Shown piece by piece: positions 52,358-60,096 of a stretch of 64,000 bases of DNA (its first letter is position 1; each line of letters opens with the position of its first letter). Where the stretch lies: contig JAEYOW010000023.1 of assembly GCA_023411375.1 (NCBI GenBank), positions 1 through 64,000 of the forward strand, given 5' to 3'. A program made the position numbers and the translations under genes. The notes under the pieces were generated by a model. That model was given only the letters and a program-made list of their open reading frames with translations. It was not told the DNA's origin and did not search any database. This DNA comes from Bacillota bacterium. GTDB taxonomy: Bacteria; Bacillota; Clostridia; Christensenellales; Aristaeellaceae.

Positions 52358-52430
52358 GAGATAACCTCCTTTTTGTGAAAAGGGGAAACCAATAGGCCAT
52401 GAAGCGCTATACCCAGTATACCATAACGGA

Positions 52431-52473
52431 ACAAAAAAGAAAACGCCCGCGCACGAGCCGTGCGCGGGCGTTT
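52431..52473 (-). terminator. rny terminator
   Basis: On the minus strand a 13-bp stem (CGCCCGCGCAC type arms at 52442-52472) with a short loop is followed by TTTTCTTTTTT. Confidence 0.9.
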
Positions 52474-52486
52474 ATGTAATGGAACC

Positions 52487-54028
52487 TTATTTGGCGTATT
52501 CGGTACTGCGCGTCTCGCGGATGACGTTGACGCGGATCTGGCCCGGATACTCCAGCTCCTTTTCGATGCGCTTGGCAACTTCCTTGGCCAGCACCTTGGT
52601 GCCGTCATCGGTGATGTCCTCGGGCTTGACCATGATGCGCACCTCGCGGCCGCTCTGGATGGCGAAGCACTTTTCAACACCGTTGAAGCTGTTGGCGATT
52701 TCCTCAAGCTTCTCCAGCCGTTTGATGTAGTTCTCCAACGACTCGCGGCGCGCGCCGGGACGCGCGGCGGAGATAGCGTCGGCGGCCTGCACCAGCACGG
52801 CCTCGACGGTCTGGGGCTCCACATCGTTGTGGTGGGCAAGAATCGCGTGGATGACGTCGGGACTCTCGCGGTACTTGCGCGCAAGCTCGGCGCCCAGCGT
52901 CACGTGCGTGCCCTCGGCCTCGTGGTCAACGCCCTTGCCGATGTCGTGCAGCAGGCCCGCGCGCTTGGCAAGCGCCACGTCCGCGCCGAGTTCGGCGGCC
53001 ATCATGCCGGCCAGGTGGCTGACCTCGATGGAGTGCTTGAGCACGTTCTGGCCATAGCTGGTACGGTAGCGCAGCCGGCCCAGGATTTTGACCAGCTCGT
53101 GGTGAATGCCATGCTGATGCGTTTCGAATACGGCCTGTTCGCCGGCCTCGCGGATCTGGTTGTCGACTTCCTTGCGGGCCTTATCCACCATTTCTTCGAT
53201 GCGCGCGGGGTGGATACGCCCGTCCATGATGAGGCGCTCCACGGCAATGCGCGCGATTTCGCGGCGGACCGGATCAAAAGCGCTGACAATAACGGCCTCG
53301 GGCGTGTCGTCGATAATGAGGTCCACGCCGGTCGCGGTTTCAAGGGCACGGATGTTGCGGCCCTCACGGCCGATGATACGGCCCTTCATGTCGTCGTTGG
53401 GCAGGCTGATGACGGATACGGTGCTCTCAGCCACATGATCGGCGGCGCACTTCTGAATGGCGAGCGCAATGATGTTGCGCGCCTTCTTTTCGCCCTCCTC
53501 GCGGGCGCGGGTTTCAATCTCGCGCACCATGGCGGCGGCGTCGTGGTAGGCGTCCTTCTGGATGCGGTTGACAAGCATCTGGCAAGCTTCATCCTGCGTC
53601 ATGCCCGCGATGCGCTCCAGCTCGGCAAATTGCTTTTGCTGGCCCGCGTCAAGCTCCTCCTGCATATGCTGAAGCTCTCCGGCCCGCTGGGAAAGGGCTT
53701 CTTCGCGGCCTTCCAAAGCGTCCTGCTTTTTATCGAGACTTTCCTCGCGCTGAAGGATGCGGCGCTCGCTACGCTGAACCTCGGCGCGGCGTTCGCGGCA
53801 CTCGCGGTCCAGCTCGGTCTTTAAGCGGAGGACTTCTTCCTTGGCTTCCAAAATGGTTTCCTTTTTCTTTTCGTCCGCTTTGCGCTGGGCGTCTTCCAGC
53901 AGATTTTTCGCATACTCCTCGGTGCGTCCGATCTTCTTTTCGCCCGCCTGCTTGCGGTATAGATAGCCGCCCACAACGCCCAAAACGGCCGTTGCCACGG
54001 CGATCAGTATCGCTACGATGATATCCAT
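52487..54028 (-). CDS. rny: Ribonuclease Y
   Basis: A 513-residue RNase Y. One N-terminal membrane helix (residues 3-24), a long coiled coil (about 35-190, rich in Lys, Glu, Arg), a KH domain (LPNDDMKGRIIGREGRNIRALE) and an HD domain with LLHDIGKGVDHE. It is the membrane-anchored endonuclease that starts mRNA decay in Firmicutes. The ATG at 54028 (MDIIVAILIAV) follows AAAGGAG; a frame from 54076 adds 16 polar residues before the membrane helix and was rejected. A perfect promoter lies about 400 bases upstream, giving a long leader. Confidence 0.97.
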   Translation of the reverse strand: MDIIVAILIAVATAVLGVVGGYLYRKQAGEKKIGRTEEYAKNLLEDAQRKADEKKKETILEAKEEVLRLKTELDRECRERRAEVQRSERRILQREESLDKKQDALEGREEALSQRAGELQHMQEELDAGQQKQFAELERIAGMTQDEACQMLVNRIQKDAYHDAAAMVREIETRAREEGEKKARNIIALAIQKCAADHVAESTVSVISLPNDDMKGRIIGREGRNIRALETATGVDLIIDDTPEAVIVSAFDPVRREIARIAVERLIMDGRIHPARIEEMVDKARKEVDNQIREAGEQAVFETHQHGIHHELVKILGRLRYRTSYGQNVLKHSIEVSHLAGMMAAELGADVALAKRAGLLHDIGKGVDHEAEGTHVTLGAELARKYRESPDVIHAILAHHNDVEPQTVEAVLVQAADAISAARPGARRESLENYIKRLEKLEEIANSFNGVEKCFAIQSGREVRIMVKPEDITDDGTKVLAKEVAKRIEKELEYPGQIRVNVIRETRSTEYAK

Positions 54029-54443
54029 AAACCTATTCTCCTTTCTTTCCTGATTTTTTTCCTTATCAACTCCCATTCGATGCGGCTCGTCCTGCCAAAA
54101 GCAGAAAAAGCCGGCGAGCTAAGCTCGCACGGCCGCTGTTCTGATTCGCTTTTTTGGCCACGCGTCCTGTCCTCTTCACCAAGGAATGGACAAAACAAAG
54201 ACACCCCGCCTTCCCGCAGGCCGGCGCTCGTCATTTTAGACATGCGGCAAAGCGCATGAACTACGCATAACCAAATCTCATATACCCATACAAACGCCCC
54301 GGAAGGCGCCTTCGCAAGCAAAACCCGTCAACCCTGTGGACCAAAGCCCGCGTGTGCTGCGGGGAAAGCCAATGGTGGGAATATATTCGAAAAACAGCAA
54401 GGCTATCGCGCATGTGCGGTAAGCCTATGTAGCCGACCACATC

Positions 54444-54472
54444 ATTATAGACGCTTTACCCCGCTGTGTCAA
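54444..54472 (-). promoter_or_regulatory. Consensus promoter upstream of the rny leader
   Basis: On the minus strand: TTGACA (54467-54472), 17 bases, TATAAT (54444-54449), a perfect sigma-A consensus. Transcription should start near 54437, about 410 bases before the rny start codon. Confidence 0.85.
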
Positions 54473-54524
54473 GGAGATGTCGGGCAAATTGCACGATGGA
54501 AAAAGGCAGAATATTAAAAAAACG

Positions 54525-54558
54525 CCGAAAAATGCGGGACGGCAGACCGCCGCCCCGC
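54525..54558 (-). terminator. Terminator of the AfuABC-type operon
   Basis: On the minus strand a 10-bp stem (54549-54558 against 54534-54543, one G-U pair) with loop GGTCT is followed by ATTTTT. It lies 33 bases after the ATPase stop. Confidence 0.85.
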
Positions 54559-54590
54559 GAAGATATAATGCGAAGGCTTTTATGCGTCCG

Positions 54591-55670
54591 TCAGGTGAGG
54601 ATTTTGCGGAAATCATTCCCGGGTCCCTGCTCTGGGTAAACCAGGAAATTGCGCACATTCAGGCTGACGTTCTTGCCCATCTGAACGCCCATGCTGTCGT
54701 AAGGGTCGGCGATAACGCGCAGTTCCTTGCCGCCGCCAAGGTCAATACGGCAGTCGTCCACGTCGCCCAGGTAGAAGTGCGACTTGACGGCGCCCCTAAG
54801 CGTCCCCTGGCCGTCCTCTACATACTTGACATGCTCCGGGCGAATGCCGACGATCACACGACCCTTAAGCGCTCCCTCGTAGGGCAGCATCTGTCCGCAG
54901 CCGTCCAGCTGGATGCGGCCGGCCTGAACCTCGCCTTCCAGAAATTCAATCTTACCCACAAAATCGGCCACGAAGGGATTGGTGGGATGGTTGTAGATTT
55001 CCTTTGGCGCGCCGATCTGCTGGATGATACCCCGGTTGATGACCACGATGCGGTCGCTCATGGCCATAGCCTCGGTCTGGTCATGCGTCACATACACGAC
55101 GGTGATGCCATATTCCCGCTGAATTTCTTTGATTTCAAAGCGCATGCTCTCGCGCAGCTTTGCGTCCAGGTTGGAAAGCGGCTCGTCCAAAAGCAACAGG
55201 GCAGGCTCGGCCACCAGCGCGCGGGCCAGCGCGACGCGCTGCTGCTGGCCGCCGGACAGCTGGCTGGGAATGCGCTCGGCGTACTGTGCAAGGTGCACCA
55301 CGCTCAGCACGCGGTCCACCTTTTCCTTGATGACCTGCTTGTCCGCGTGCTTGATTTTGAGGGGATAGGCCACGTTTTCAGCAACCGTCATGTGCGGCCA
55401 CACGGCGTAGCTCTGGAACACCATGCCGATATCGCGCTTTTCCGGGGGGATAAAGACCTTGGCGCTGCTGACGGTCTTATCGTCAAACATCACGCAGCCC
55501 GAGGTAGGCTTTTCAAAGCCCGCGATGATACGTAGCATGGTGGTTTTGCCGCAGCCGGAGGGGCCGAGCAGGGTGATAAACTCACCGTTTTCAAAGGTTG
55601 CGTCGAAATTTTCAAGAACCACGGTATTGCCGAAGCTCTTCGTCACGTTTTGAATGGTTACACTGGACAT
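54591..55670 (-). CDS. ABC importer ATPase (FbpC/PotA-like)
   Basis: A 359-residue ATPase. Residues 1-235: ABC domain with Walker A GPSGCGKT, signature LSGGQQQRVALARAL and Walker B LLLLDEP. Residues 245-359: TOBE domain (GRVIVGIRPEHVKYV). This is the layout of the CUT1/iron/polyamine group. The GVVQSYAVWPHMTV-type Q loop is intact (MVFQSYAVWPHM). It is the last gene of the minus-strand binding protein-permease-ATPase operon. Confidence 0.93.
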   Translation of the reverse strand: MSSVTIQNVTKSFGNTVVLENFDATFENGEFITLLGPSGCGKTTMLRIIAGFEKPTSGCVMFDDKTVSSAKVFIPPEKRDIGMVFQSYAVWPHMTVAENVAYPLKIKHADKQVIKEKVDRVLSVVHLAQYAERIPSQLSGGQQQRVALARALVAEPALLLLDEPLSNLDAKLRESMRFEIKEIQREYGITVVYVTHDQTEAMAMSDRIVVINRGIIQQIGAPKEIYNHPTNPFVADFVGKIEFLEGEVQAGRIQLDGCGQMLPYEGALKGRVIVGIRPEHVKYVEDGQGTLRGAVKSHFYLGDVDDCRIDLGGGKELRVIADPYDSMGVQMGKNVSLNVRNFLVYPEQGPGNDFRKILT

Positions 55671-55708
55671 AAATCCATCTCCCTTATGATGTCATAGAAT
55701 GCAAAGCA

Positions 55709-57427
55709 TCAAATCGAGAATTCGCCCTTTGTCAGCTTATTAAGAATGAAATTGAGCGCGACGACCACCAGCAGTATGCCAAACGCCATCGCGGCGGCCT
55801 GCTGCTGGCTGGTATACGTCCAGTAATAATGCAGCATATAGCCGATCACCTGCGTATCGCGGCTGTAAAGAAGGGTGGACATGCTCAGCTCGTAGAAGCA
55901 GGGGATGAAGATCAGGAACCATCCCGCCGCGATGGAGGGGAAGATGAGCGGCACCGTTACCTTGCCCATGGTTCGCAGCCATCCCGCGCCCGAGGCCTGC
56001 GAGCTTTCCTCCAGAGATACGTGAATCTGCGACATGGCGGATACCACCGTGCGCATCCCCATCATCAGATACTTGATCAGGTAGGCGATAATCATGATGG
56101 CGGCGGTGTTGTACAGGTTGATGCCGAACTTGCCGTTCATCGTCATGATCAGGCCCAGGGCGATGACGACGCTGGGCGTGCCCGAGCCAAGGGTGATTAG
56201 AAAGTCCGGAATTTTACGGCCTCTAACCTTTGTGCGCTGGAGCAGATAGGCCATCGTAAAGGAAATAATGATGCCGATGGTCGCCGCGATCGCCGCGAAA
56301 ATAATGCTGTTTTTCAAGCTTTCAATGATATCGCTGCGCCCAAAAATCTTTGTCCAGTGCATGGTGGTGAAATTGCTTGCCTCAAACAGGCCCTTACCCA
56401 GGTTTTTCTTAAAGGAAGTGGTAAGGATGGTGATGAACGGCAGGATGATTACAATGAAGGAAAACAGGCTGACCCCCGCCGTCGTGACCCAGCGCCACTT
56501 GCCAAGATCCACGATGTTGGGGCGTGTGGATTTGCCCGATACCGTGATGTACTGCTTGCGCGCGATGACGACGTCGGAGATGTAAAGGATGATAATGGCC
56601 ATGATCATCAAAAACACGGCCAGCCCGGTCGCGTCGTTAATACCGTCCGTTCCCAGCCCCATGTATTCAACAATGCGGGTGGTCACGGTGTGCACCTTGC
56701 CCGGCGCACCCACGATCGAGGGAATGCCGTAGCAGCTCGCCGCGCATACAAACACCAGCAGCGCGCCCGCGATCAGGCTGGGAGTCATCATGGGAAGCGT
56801 GATGGTAAACACGGTTTTCAGGGGCGACGCGCCGGAGATGCGGGCGGCCTCCTCCAGGGACGGATCCATCTTTTCCATGGCCCGGCTGATGGTGATGAAC
56901 GCGTAGGGGTAGTAGAACGTTGTCAGCACCCAGATCATGCCGCCGATGGTATAGATGTTCAGAGGGCCCGTCTTGGCCTGAAGGTCGAACAGGCCGCGAA
57001 GGAATACGTTGATTGTACCCACGTTCTGGTTGAGCAGCCGCGACCACGCCATGGCGCCCAGATAGGGAGGCACCATATAGGTGAGCACGAACAGGCTGCG
57101 GAAAAACTTTTTGCCGTACATGTTGGTCCGGCCCACCAGCCATGCAAGCGGAAAGGCCAGCAGCGTGCCAAACACCATCGTCAGCGACGCGGCGATCAGC
57201 GTATTGCTAAGCGCGCTCCAGTTCATGCTGTAGGAATAGAGGCGCTCAAATGTCGAAAGTGAGAACGATTCCCCCGGGAAAAATGCCTTCACGAGCATAT
57301 AAAGCAGCGGGAATATCTGAAAAACTAATAAAAAAACGACGATCGCGATAATAATCAGCCATTTGACGTCGAAGTGGAAGGTCCGGCGGACCTTCGTCTG
57401 TTTTGCGGGTATGGTGTTCTGTGCCAT
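55709..57427 (-). CDS. ABC importer permease, fused two-domain (FbpB/AfuB-like)
   Basis: A 572-residue permease made of two binding-protein-dependent transport domains in one chain, about 12 membrane segments in all. EAA loops occur once per half (LEEAARISGASPLKTVFTITLP and LEESSQASGAGWLRTMGKVTVP). Fused permeases of this type occur with AfuA/FbpA-like binding proteins for ferric iron, hexose phosphates or phosphonates. The start is ATG 57427 after GGGGAGG. Confidence 0.92.
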   Translation of the reverse strand: MAQNTIPAKQTKVRRTFHFDVKWLIIIAIVVFLLVFQIFPLLYMLVKAFFPGESFSLSTFERLYSYSMNWSALSNTLIAASLTMVFGTLLAFPLAWLVGRTNMYGKKFFRSLFVLTYMVPPYLGAMAWSRLLNQNVGTINVFLRGLFDLQAKTGPLNIYTIGGMIWVLTTFYYPYAFITISRAMEKMDPSLEEAARISGASPLKTVFTITLPMMTPSLIAGALLVFVCAASCYGIPSIVGAPGKVHTVTTRIVEYMGLGTDGINDATGLAVFLMIMAIIILYISDVVIARKQYITVSGKSTRPNIVDLGKWRWVTTAGVSLFSFIVIILPFITILTTSFKKNLGKGLFEASNFTTMHWTKIFGRSDIIESLKNSIIFAAIAATIGIIISFTMAYLLQRTKVRGRKIPDFLITLGSGTPSVVIALGLIMTMNGKFGINLYNTAAIMIIAYLIKYLMMGMRTVVSAMSQIHVSLEESSQASGAGWLRTMGKVTVPLIFPSIAAGWFLIFIPCFYELSMSTLLYSRDTQVIGYMLHYYWTYTSQQQAAAMAFGILLVVVALNFILNKLTKGEFSI

Positions 57428-57526
57428 ATTGATCCTCCCCGGTTGATGGGATCTTTGGGAAACGGAACCGGAGGCGGGACGCGCCCGCCTCCGGCACGGT
57501 CAATCAGAATGGTTCGGACGCCCGGC

Positions 57527-58549
57527 TCATTCCGGAACGGTTACGTTCTCCTGGAACATGGTGCGGATGGCGTCGCGCTCCTTGTAGCACTTCACCCAAT
57601 CGACGGGGATATCCTTTTCCTTGAGCTCCGTGGTGGAGGCGCCGTCGTAGGGCTCGCTGGGGTAATCGGCAAGCACGCTGTGCATCCAGCCCTTGACGAT
57701 GTAGCTCTGGCCTTCCTCGGACAGCAGCCAGTCGGTAACGGCCTGGCACGCGGCGATGTTGGCGTTGGCGCTCTTGTCCTCAGCCACGGTCATGACCGTG
57801 GAGGGCACCAGCACGTTGCCGTCATCGGGGATGAACCACTCGAGCGTGGAGCCTTCCTCCTCGCGCTTTTTAAGCACGGATTCCTCAAGGATCATGATGA
57901 CCTTGCACTCGCCGGTTTCCAGCTTGGCAAGCGCGGAGGAGCCGCTCTCGATCATGACGTTCTGCTTGCCCAGCGCTTCGAAGTATTCGTCGCCGTACTT
58001 GTCCACAAGGCCCACGATGGTCGCCATGGCGGTACCGCTGGTCAGCGGGTTGGACATGGAGATCATGCCGGCGGCCGAGGTGTCGTAAGCGAACTTTTCA
58101 AACGACGTGGGGATTTCTTCCTTCTTGTACATCTCGGGGTTATACGCAAGGCCCATGGAGCAAACGCGCACGCAATACCAGTAGCCTTCCTCGTCAAAGT
58201 CGAAGCGCATGTTGTTGCGGGCCTCGCTCAGATAAGGATGCAGCCAGCCGCCTTCCTTGAGCTCAAGGGAATAGGCGGGCTCAGCGACCATCAGCATATC
58301 GCAGCCCAGCTTGCCGCTTTCCATTTCGCCGGCAACCTTGGTCTGGATGGTGCCCGTGCCGCCCTGGAAAAACTCGATTTTGCAGTTGGGGAACTCGGCC
58401 GCGAGCGCCTCGCTCATCATATCGCAGATGTCCTGATACATCGAGGTATAGATCATCACATTGCCGGAAACCTCCGCATTGGATGCCATTGCGGGTACCG
58501 CGCCCAGCAGGAGCGCGAGAGCCAAAAGGGTTGCCAGAAGCTTTCTCAT
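57527..58549 (-). CDS. ABC importer substrate-binding protein (AfuA/FbpA-like)
   Basis: A 340-residue binding protein. Residues 1-22 are a signal peptide ending in AMA; no lipobox. The mature protein has VMIYTSMYQDICDMMSEALAAEFPNCKIEFFQGGTGTIQTKVAGE, typical of the family 6 solute-binding fold. The paired tyrosines that hold iron in FbpA are not evident, so a small anionic organic ligand (for example a sugar phosphate or phosphonate) is as likely as iron. AAGGAGG precedes the ATG, and a good promoter lies about 100 bases upstream. Confidence 0.88.
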   Translation of the reverse strand: MRKLLATLLALALLLGAVPAMASNAEVSGNVMIYTSMYQDICDMMSEALAAEFPNCKIEFFQGGTGTIQTKVAGEMESGKLGCDMLMVAEPAYSLELKEGGWLHPYLSEARNNMRFDFDEEGYWYCVRVCSMGLAYNPEMYKKEEIPTSFEKFAYDTSAAGMISMSNPLTSGTAMATIVGLVDKYGDEYFEALGKQNVMIESGSSALAKLETGECKVIMILEESVLKKREEEGSTLEWFIPDDGNVLVPSTVMTVAEDKSANANIAACQAVTDWLLSEEGQSYIVKGWMHSVLADYPSEPYDGASTTELKEKDIPVDWVKCYKERDAIRTMFQENVTVPE

Positions 58550-58641
58550 AGACGGGAATCCTCCTTGTTTGGTTGTATACTCATCGCCGGCTGCGCTGCC
58601 GACGGATGGCTTGTATGATGCGGTCGCAGTTTGTCCATATC

Positions 58642-58670
58642 ATTATAGCGCAAATCAAATCTCATGTAAA
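58642..58670 (-). promoter_or_regulatory. Promoter of the AfuABC-type operon
   Basis: On the minus strand: TTTACA (58665-58670), 17 bases, TATAAT (58642-58647). Confidence 0.8.
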
Positions 58671-58704
58671 GGGGTGAAAACCATTTCATAACAAATTTAA
58701 CGGT

Positions 58705-58734
58705 TTGACACAAAAGGCGCTGGGATGATATGAT
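58705..58734 (+). promoter_or_regulatory. Promoter of the N-acetyl sugar amidotransferase gene
   Basis: TTGACA (58705-58710), 18 bases, TATGAT (58729-58734). The first ATG of the longer frame (58730) lies inside the -10 element, supporting the start at 58772. Confidence 0.75.
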
Positions 58735-58771
58735 ACACGAGGTTATAATGGATACGCGGGAGGGCTGCGCA

Positions 58772-59914
58772 ATGCCGGAGGGTTATCAGATTTGCACGCG
58801 CTGCGTGATGGACAACACGGACCCGGGCGTCACCTTTGACGAAGACGGCGTATGCAGCAGCTGTACGCGCTATCTGGAGGTGCGCGCGCTGAGCGGCTAC
58901 CGGCCGGGCGAAAGCGAGCGGGAGCTTGAGCGCACGGTGGCCGTGATGAAGGAAAAGAGCAGGAAGCTCGCGTATGACTGCATTTTAGGTATTTCGGGCG
59001 GGGTGGACAGCGCGTATATGCTCTATACCGCCAACCGTCTGGGCCTGCGCGTGCTGGCTGTGCATGTGGACAGCGGCTGGAACAGCGAGATGGCCGTGCG
59101 AAATATCCAGCGCATGTGCCAGAAGCTTGGCGTACAGCTGCATACCTATGTAATGGACTGGCCCGCCATGAAGGAGCTGCAACGCGCATACATGCTTTCC
59201 GGCGTGGCCAACCTCGATGTGCCGCAGGATCACCTCTTTTGCGCCGCGGTCTATGAAATGGCGCGCAAATACCGCGTCAGGTATATCTTAAACGGTAGCA
59301 ATATCGCCACCGAGGGCGCCGCGCCGCCGTTTACCATGCAGCACAGCTACCGCGATACCTGGCATTTAAACAGCATTTATAAGAAGCACGGGCGGGGCAG
59401 GAGCCTGAAAAAATACCCCCGCCTCTCGCTGTGGCGGGCCTGGATGGGTCTTAGAGGCGTGACCAAGATCAATCTGCTGGATTATGTGCCCTATTCCAAA
59501 CAGGACGCCATAGCGCTTTTGTCGCGCGAGTTCGGTTGGGAGTATTACGGAGGCAAACATTTTGAAAGCCGCTTCACCAAATATTTTCAGAGCGTTTATC
59601 TGCCGAAGAAATTCGGCTACGATAAGCGCCGCTCGCACCTGAGCTGCCTTGTGATGAACGGGGAGATGACGCGGGAGGAGGCGCTTTTGGAGCTTTCGCA
59701 GCCGCCCTATCCTGTTGATCAGCAAAAGGAGGATGAAGCGTACATCCTCAAAAAGCTGGAGATCGACCCGGAGGAATGGCAGCGGATTTTAAACGCGCCG
59801 CCAACGCCGGACGACGCCTATTTTTCACAGGCAAAGCTGTTTGGAGTTGCGCAGCGCCTGCTTGGCAGGCATGGCCTGGACAGGATCAAAAAGAGCCGTT
59901 ACAGCGTGAAATAG
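58772..59914 (+). CDS. N-acetyl sugar amidotransferase (PseA/WbpG-like)
   Basis: A 380-residue PP-loop enzyme. The N-terminal zinc-binding cysteines are C8, C11, C28 and C31 (ICTRCVMD; VCSSC). The ATP-pyrophosphatase motif SGGVDS is at 75-80, and NGSNIATEG and SYRDTWHLNSIY are family-specific. The length matches the N-acetyl sugar amidotransferase family, which converts an acetamido group to acetamidino in surface sugars such as pseudaminic acid or LPS O-antigens. The usual partner HisH/HisF-like ammonia-generating subunits are not in the window. ATG 58772 follows GGGAGGG by seven bases. Confidence 0.88.
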   Translation: MPEGYQICTRCVMDNTDPGVTFDEDGVCSSCTRYLEVRALSGYRPGESERELERTVAVMKEKSRKLAYDCILGISGGVDSAYMLYTANRLGLRVLAVHVDSGWNSEMAVRNIQRMCQKLGVQLHTYVMDWPAMKELQRAYMLSGVANLDVPQDHLFCAAVYEMARKYRVRYILNGSNIATEGAAPPFTMQHSYRDTWHLNSIYKKHGRGRSLKKYPRLSLWRAWMGLRGVTKINLLDYVPYSKQDAIALLSREFGWEYYGGKHFESRFTKYFQSVYLPKKFGYDKRRSHLSCLVMNGEMTREEALLELSQPPYPVDQQKEDEAYILKKLEIDPEEWQRILNAPPTPDDAYFSQAKLFGVAQRLLGRHGLDRIKKSRYSVK

Positions 59915-59926
59915 CGTTATGCGGTG

Positions 59927-59967
59927 AAAAGCGCCGGCAAGGTCTCAGACGGGCTGCCGGCGCTTTT
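59927..59967 (+). terminator. Terminator of the amidotransferase gene
   Basis: AAAAGCGCCGGCA (59927-59939) pairs with TGCCGGCGCTTTT (59955-59967), with a T-run within the right arm. Confidence 0.9.
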
Positions 59968-59983
59968 GCGCGCCGCCCTCCCA

Positions 59984-60012
59984 TTGCGCCCCGGAGGAAA
60001 ATATGCTATGAT
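59984..60012 (+). promoter_or_regulatory. Promoter of the GH94 gene
   Basis: TTGCGC (59984-59989), 17 bases, TATGAT (60007-60012), with an extended TATGC sequence before the -10. Confidence 0.6.
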
Positions 60013-60030
60013 TGATGAAAGAGGAACGCG

Positions 60031-60073
60031 GATTAGATGCGTTCTTTGTTTTGAACGGTTACTAAAACGTTTT
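60031..60073 (+). promoter_or_regulatory. Leader hairpin and LacI-type palindrome before GH94 gene
   Basis: GAACGC (60031-60036) pairs with GCGTTC (60046-60051) and is followed by TTTGTTTT, resembling a small terminator or attenuator. Next, AAAACGTTTT (60064-60073) is a palindrome of the type bound by LacI-family repressors. Both are in the leader 24-66 bases before the ATG, so the gene is probably regulated by carbohydrate. Confidence 0.4.
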
Positions 60074-60096
60074 CGGATCATGGGGGGGAGAAAAAC

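Larger units (their letters stand above)
54029..54590 (-). other. rny leader and intergenic region
   Basis: 562 bases without a supportable protein gene. It holds the rny promoter (54444-54472), the terminator of the ABC importer (54525-54558) and, between the promoter and the rny ATG, about 405 bases of transcribed leader with several possible stems. A 102-codon frame inside it has no ribosome site and a composition unlike its neighbours. The leader could be a regulatory 5' UTR or contain a separate small RNA. I cannot match it to a known riboswitch or to 6S RNA. Confidence 0.55.

Noticed and set aside
54013..54321. 102-codon frame upstream of rny
   Set aside because: No ribosome site and it runs through the rny ribosome site and start codon in another frame; composition does not resemble a protein family.
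54029..54436. 6S RNA, tmRNA or T-box in the rny leader
   Set aside because: I could not find the conserved central bubble of 6S RNA, a tag reading frame or the T-box GGTGG element; kept only as an unassigned leader.
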